Below are positions 61,402 through 64,000 of a stretch of 64,000 bases of DNA, piece by piece; within the stretch, counting starts at the first letter, position 1; every line of letters starts with the position of its first letter. The translations under genes were made by a program, and so were the position numbers. The notes beneath the pieces were generated by a model. The model saw only the letters and a list, made by a program, of their open reading frames with translations. It made no database searches and had not been told where the DNA came from. The stretch comes from a virus: the IMG/VR virus record IMGVR_UViG_3300028844_005756, positions 21,834 to 85,833 of that record; one strand, written 5' to 3'.

Positions 61402-62397
61402 TTATCCTACGTCATCTGCTGTATAAATTTTGTTTTCCATCATAATAATTGTTATATCATAAGAGTGATGGTAATAACCCTTTTCACCTTTAATAAAAGT
61501 TTCTGTATCCGAACTAACTCCATAATAAGCAGATATATCACGTATTACATACTTATGCGGAAAATTCATTAAGTAATTTACATCTCTCATTGTATTATTG
61601 TATTTTTCTACAATTTGTAGTTCAAATTCAAAAGGTATTTTAAATGTGGAACTAAACAATGTATCGGCAACTTTCTTGTCTTTTTCAATAACATCTAATG
61701 AATCTTGAACTTCTTGTGGTGTTGAATCAAATGTAAGGGCATTTGATATTTGCGAGAGTTTAGTTTGTACGTACTCATCTAAATATTGAAGTCCATTTTG
61801 AAATAAATTGAATTGTGTAAGTTTAGGTAATGTAGCTTTCTGTAATGATTTTATGATTGTTTCTAATTCTAAAGCATCTTCCTCATTTTTAGGAGAAATT
61901 TTCCATTCAAGTGTAAATTCTCTAACTCTACTTACACCATCAAATAGTAAAGTAAAGTTCGGTGCTCTTGAATATCCTGAAGCTTGTGCTCCTATTTTTA
62001 AAAAATAATTATCAGTCTTAGCTATCTGCTGTTCTATAAAAGTATCTATAACTGATAATCCATTATCTAAAACTTCTTGTTTTACACTATCATATGCATC
62101 TCCCAAAGAAAGTCTCTCTCCTTTGACAATATTACGTATGCTTCTATTCACCGCATCATATTTGTTTTTTACTAATTCTCCCAAAACACCCAGTTCTTCT
62201 CTATTATAATCTAATTGAAATTCTTCTCTTAGCAAACCTTTTGGTAAAGGTAAATATATTATAGATTCTAATTTTCTTTTGTTTTTATTTTCGGCAGTAG
62301 TCTTCGTAGTTGAAACATCATATATCATCATTTTAAGAAAAAACTTTTGAAAAGTTTCTAAATGTATTTTTTTAGGATAAATCAAACTATTAATCAA
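61402..62397 (-). CDS. 48: Baseplate tail-tube protein (T4 gp48-like)
   Basis: 331 aa (T4 gp48: 364). Paralogue of the next gene: FQLDYNREELGVLGEL, APNFTLLFDGVSRVREFTLEWKISPKNEEDALELE, and a C-terminal KGEKGYYHHSYDITI. It starts the minus-strand operon 11 nt from the divergent gp4-like gene. It forms the first ring of the tube on the baseplate hub. Confidence 0.75.
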   Translation of the reverse strand: MINSLIYPKKIHLETFQKFFLKMMIYDVSTTKTTAENKNKRKLESIIYLPLPKGLLREEFQLDYNREELGVLGELVKNKYDAVNRSIRNIVKGERLSLGDAYDSVKQEVLDNGLSVIDTFIEQQIAKTDNYFLKIGAQASGYSRAPNFTLLFDGVSRVREFTLEWKISPKNEEDALELETIIKSLQKATLPKLTQFNLFQNGLQYLDEYVQTKLSQISNALTFDSTPQEVQDSLDVIEKDKKVADTLFSSTFKIPFEFELQIVEKYNNTMRDVNYLMNFPHKYVIRDISAYYGVSSDTETFIKGEKGYYHHSYDITIIMMENKIYTADDVG

Positions 62398-62408
62398 AAA
62401 TACCCCTT

Positions 62409-62843
62409 ATGAGAAAAACTAATTATCGTCAAGGAAAATTTTATATTAAAAATGAAGGTAAGTATCGTGGAAACTCACGTAATATTATTTATCGTAGTTC
62501 TTGGGAAAAGAGAATTATGGCATTTTTTGATCAATCATCAAATGTTGAGTGGTGGAATTCAGAAGGAATGATAGTTCCATACTTAAATCCAATAGATAAA
62601 AAAATGCATTCATATTTTCCAGATTTTATTTTCATGAATAAAAGTAAACAAACCTACATGATAGAAGTTAAACCGTATCGTGAAACACTACCTCCATCAA
62701 AAAAATTAAAAAATTATAGAAGTGCTGCGATTACTTACATAATCAATCAATCAAAATGGAAGCAAGCGCAAACGTTTTGTGAGAAACAAAATTGGAAATT
62801 CATAGTTTGGACAGAGAATGAAATGAAGAAAATGGGAATCTGA
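62409..62843 (+). CDS. 4: Head-completion nuclease (T4 gp4-like)
   Basis: 144 aa (T4 gp4: 150). Strong pattern: YRGNSRNIIYRSSWEKRIMAFFDQSSNVEWWNSEGMIVPYLNPIDKKMHSYFPDFIF, then MIEVKPY. P-D-F and E-x-K give the PD-(D/E)XK (TnsA-like) nuclease core. The protein is added late to packaged heads so tails can join. In T4 this gene lies beside 53 in the same direction; here it is divergent from the baseplate operon, with 11 nt between ATGs. Confidence 0.92.
   Translation: MRKTNYRQGKFYIKNEGKYRGNSRNIIYRSSWEKRIMAFFDQSSNVEWWNSEGMIVPYLNPIDKKMHSYFPDFIFMNKSKQTYMIEVKPYRETLPPSKKLKNYRSAAITYIINQSKWKQAQTFCEKQNWKFIVWTENEMKKMGI
62486..62493 (-). promoter_or_regulatory. Candidate late-promoter variant for baseplate operon
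   Basis: GATAAATA on the minus strand, inside the gp4-like gene and 89 nt upstream of the gp48-like ATG. One mismatch to TATAAATA. The only reasonable candidate seen in front of the operon; weak evidence. Confidence 0.25.
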
Positions 62844-62905
62844 GTAATATCAATTACTTAGCAAAATACTAGACATATCTAATAAAAATACTAGATGAAT
62901 CTAGT
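62843..62905. other. Two small hairpins after the gp4-like gene
   Basis: AGTAAT/ATTACT (62843-62848 with 62853-62858) and ACTAGA/TCTAGT (62890-62895 with 62900-62905). A short direct repeat AATACTAGA lies between. Weak stems; possibly RNA 3'-end structure. Confidence 0.35.
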
Positions 62906-62926
62906 GAAAAAACTTTATTATATTAC

Positions 62927-62955
62927 TTGACATTTTATTTTATTTTTGATATATT
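62927..62955 (+). promoter_or_regulatory. Promoter for the SF2 helicase
   Basis: TTGACA (62927-62932), 17-nt spacer, TATATT (62950-62955) preceded by TGA. It lies 41 nt upstream of ATG 62997. Confidence 0.75.
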
Positions 62956-62996
62956 ATAAGAGATATTTTATTTTCTAATCATCATTATGGAGGACC

Positions 62997-64000
62997 ATGC
63001 AAGAGATTGAAATCAATAAGTATATTAGTGAGTTGAATTCTGATGCCTTCTTTTGTCATAAAAATTATACTTCTCTGATAGACTCGCCAACCGGTTCGGG
63101 TAAAACAGAACTAATCTTCAAGAGGTCAAAAAACACTGACAAAATTATCATTGCATTTCCATACACTTCTCAAGTCATTCAACAAAGAAAAAAATATCCA
63201 TCATATCAATATCTTTATGATGATAAACAGTTTGATGAAAAGTTATCTAACAGAATAGTTTGTACATATGATAAACTTGTTTCACTAATCACAAGAGACC
63301 TAGATCTAAATGAATATGAATTACACGTAGATGAAGTACACAATCTATATGTCTCTGCAAACTATCGTGACCGTGTCATGTATTATATCTCACGTTCCAT
63401 TCGCAATCAAATCTATAAAAAAATATATTTGTATTCAAGTACATATGATACAAAGTATTTGAATAACTATTTGATTATCAACGAACACTTTAAAGTCAGA
63501 AGAAGGAAAGATGTTAAGGATGATGTGACATGTATTCATTTAGAGAATAGTCAAAAGATTACAATGAATGAAGCCATGATTTACCATTTTCAACATAATG
63601 TAAAGCCAGATGAGAAGGCTTTAATTTATCGCAATAATAAAAGTGAAAATATAGCACTTAGGAATTCATTGCAAGACATGGGATATAAAGTTGTTGTAGT
63701 TGATAGTGACAGTAAAAATGAGGAAGAGTCCATTAAGATATTGGAAACTGAAAAACTATCTGGCAAAACGGATGTTCTTATCACAACATCAATGTTGACA
63801 GAAGGTATCAACTTGTTAAACAAGAACATCACTCAGATTCATTACATTGATAAAAAGAAAAGTGCTACTACTATTCGCCAGTTTGCAAGCAGAGCCAGAA
63901 ATGGTAAACACAAAACATTTGTCTGGTATAAAAAAGAAGAAACCTTCAAGTTAAAGAAAGATATATTTGATGAATGGTTTGACTTTACCGAGAATGCTAA
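62997..64000 (+). CDS. Superfamily 2 (DExH) helicase, 3'-truncated by window edge
   Basis: 334 codons visible, no stop. ATG 62997 follows GGAGG. Motif I is DSPTGSGKT (29-37), Ia IIIAFPYTSQV, II VDEVHN (DEVH, 112-115), III-like LYSSTY, V-like VLITTSMLTEGINLL and VI TIRQFASRARNGK (Q-x-x-x-R-x-R). The near-complete helicase core suggests little is missing. The host substrate (DNA or RNA) cannot be told. Its strong promoter and distance from the late operon suggest early expression. Confidence 0.88.
   Translation, partial: MQEIEINKYISELNSDAFFCHKNYTSLIDSPTGSGKTELIFKRSKNTDKIIIAFPYTSQVIQQRKKYPSYQYLYDDKQFDEKLSNRIVCTYDKLVSLITRDLDLNEYELHVDEVHNLYVSANYRDRVMYYISRSIRNQIYKKIYLYSSTYDTKYLNNYLIINEHFKVRRRKDVKDDVTCIHLENSQKITMNEAMIYHFQHNVKPDEKALIYRNNKSENIALRNSLQDMGYKVVVVDSDSKNEEESIKILETEKLSGKTDVLITTSMLTEGINLLNKNITQIHYIDKKKSATTIRQFASRARNGKHKTFVWYKKEETFKLKKDIFDEWFDFTENA

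Overview
The window is part of the genome of a lytic, T4-like tailed phage (contractile-tail myovirus) of a Gram-negative host. The support is direct: sliding clamp gp45, clamp-loader gp44 and gp62, translational repressor RegA and a DsbA-like protein lie together. A minus-strand block carries baseplate proteins recognisable as gp48/gp54, gp53, a gp27-like hub, gp5, gp25, gp6 and gp8, and a gp4-like head-completion nuclease sits beside it. The DNA is very AT-rich. speD, phoH, dut, a cobS-like gene and a dihydroorotate-dehydrogenase-like gene are typical of marine T4-like phages, but the host cannot be named from sequence alone.

Layout. 1-3.8 kb: CobT-like VWA protein and CobS/MoxR-like AAA+ ATPase. 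3.8-9.2 kb: glycosyltransferase-like protein, then the replication and late-transcription cluster (45, Sm-like, secreted lytic transglycosylase, dsbA-like, 44, 62, regA). 9.2-12.3 kb: a duplicated small gene pair, dUTPase, SpeD, GNAT acetyltransferase, M15 endolysin and a PD-(D/E)XK nuclease. 12.3-15.3 kb: RNA island with tRNA-Asn, a D-arm-less tRNA-like element, a tRNA-Arg with a damaged acceptor stem, tRNA-Asp, and a ParB-like protein. 15.3-20.8 kb: UvrD-like helicase, a run of small unknowns, and a short DHODH-like enzyme. 20.8-27.3 kb: accessory enzymes (HAD phosphatase, 630-aa unknown, zinc ribbon, PhoH, amidoligase-like enzyme, secreted thermonuclease). 27.4-30.4 kb: repeat-rich tail-fibre protein, closed by a bidirectional terminator. 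30.4-62.4 kb: minus-strand baseplate operon of about 32 kb. 62.4-64 kb: gp4-like nuclease and the start of an SF2 helicase.

The observation I consider most novel is that three proteins (HAD phosphatase, 630-aa protein, amidoligase-like enzyme) start with short peptides resembling the capsid-targeting sequence of T4 internal head proteins. Each peptide ends in L-x-E followed by a small residue, the form cut by the T4 gp21 prohead protease. They may be enzymes packaged in the head and injected with the DNA. Two of them sit behind a TATAAATA late promoter.

Other points are a degenerate Hint (intein-like) domain and a series of about ten 93-residue repeats in a 2661-aa baseplate protein, a family of near-identical extended -10 promoters (one with its -10 in the loop of a perfect 12-bp palindrome), and a 13-kb block of unknown virion genes, including an exostosin-like glycosyltransferase, between gp5 and gp25. 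Nearly all genes are tightly packed, and no gene-free stretch reaches 300 bases.
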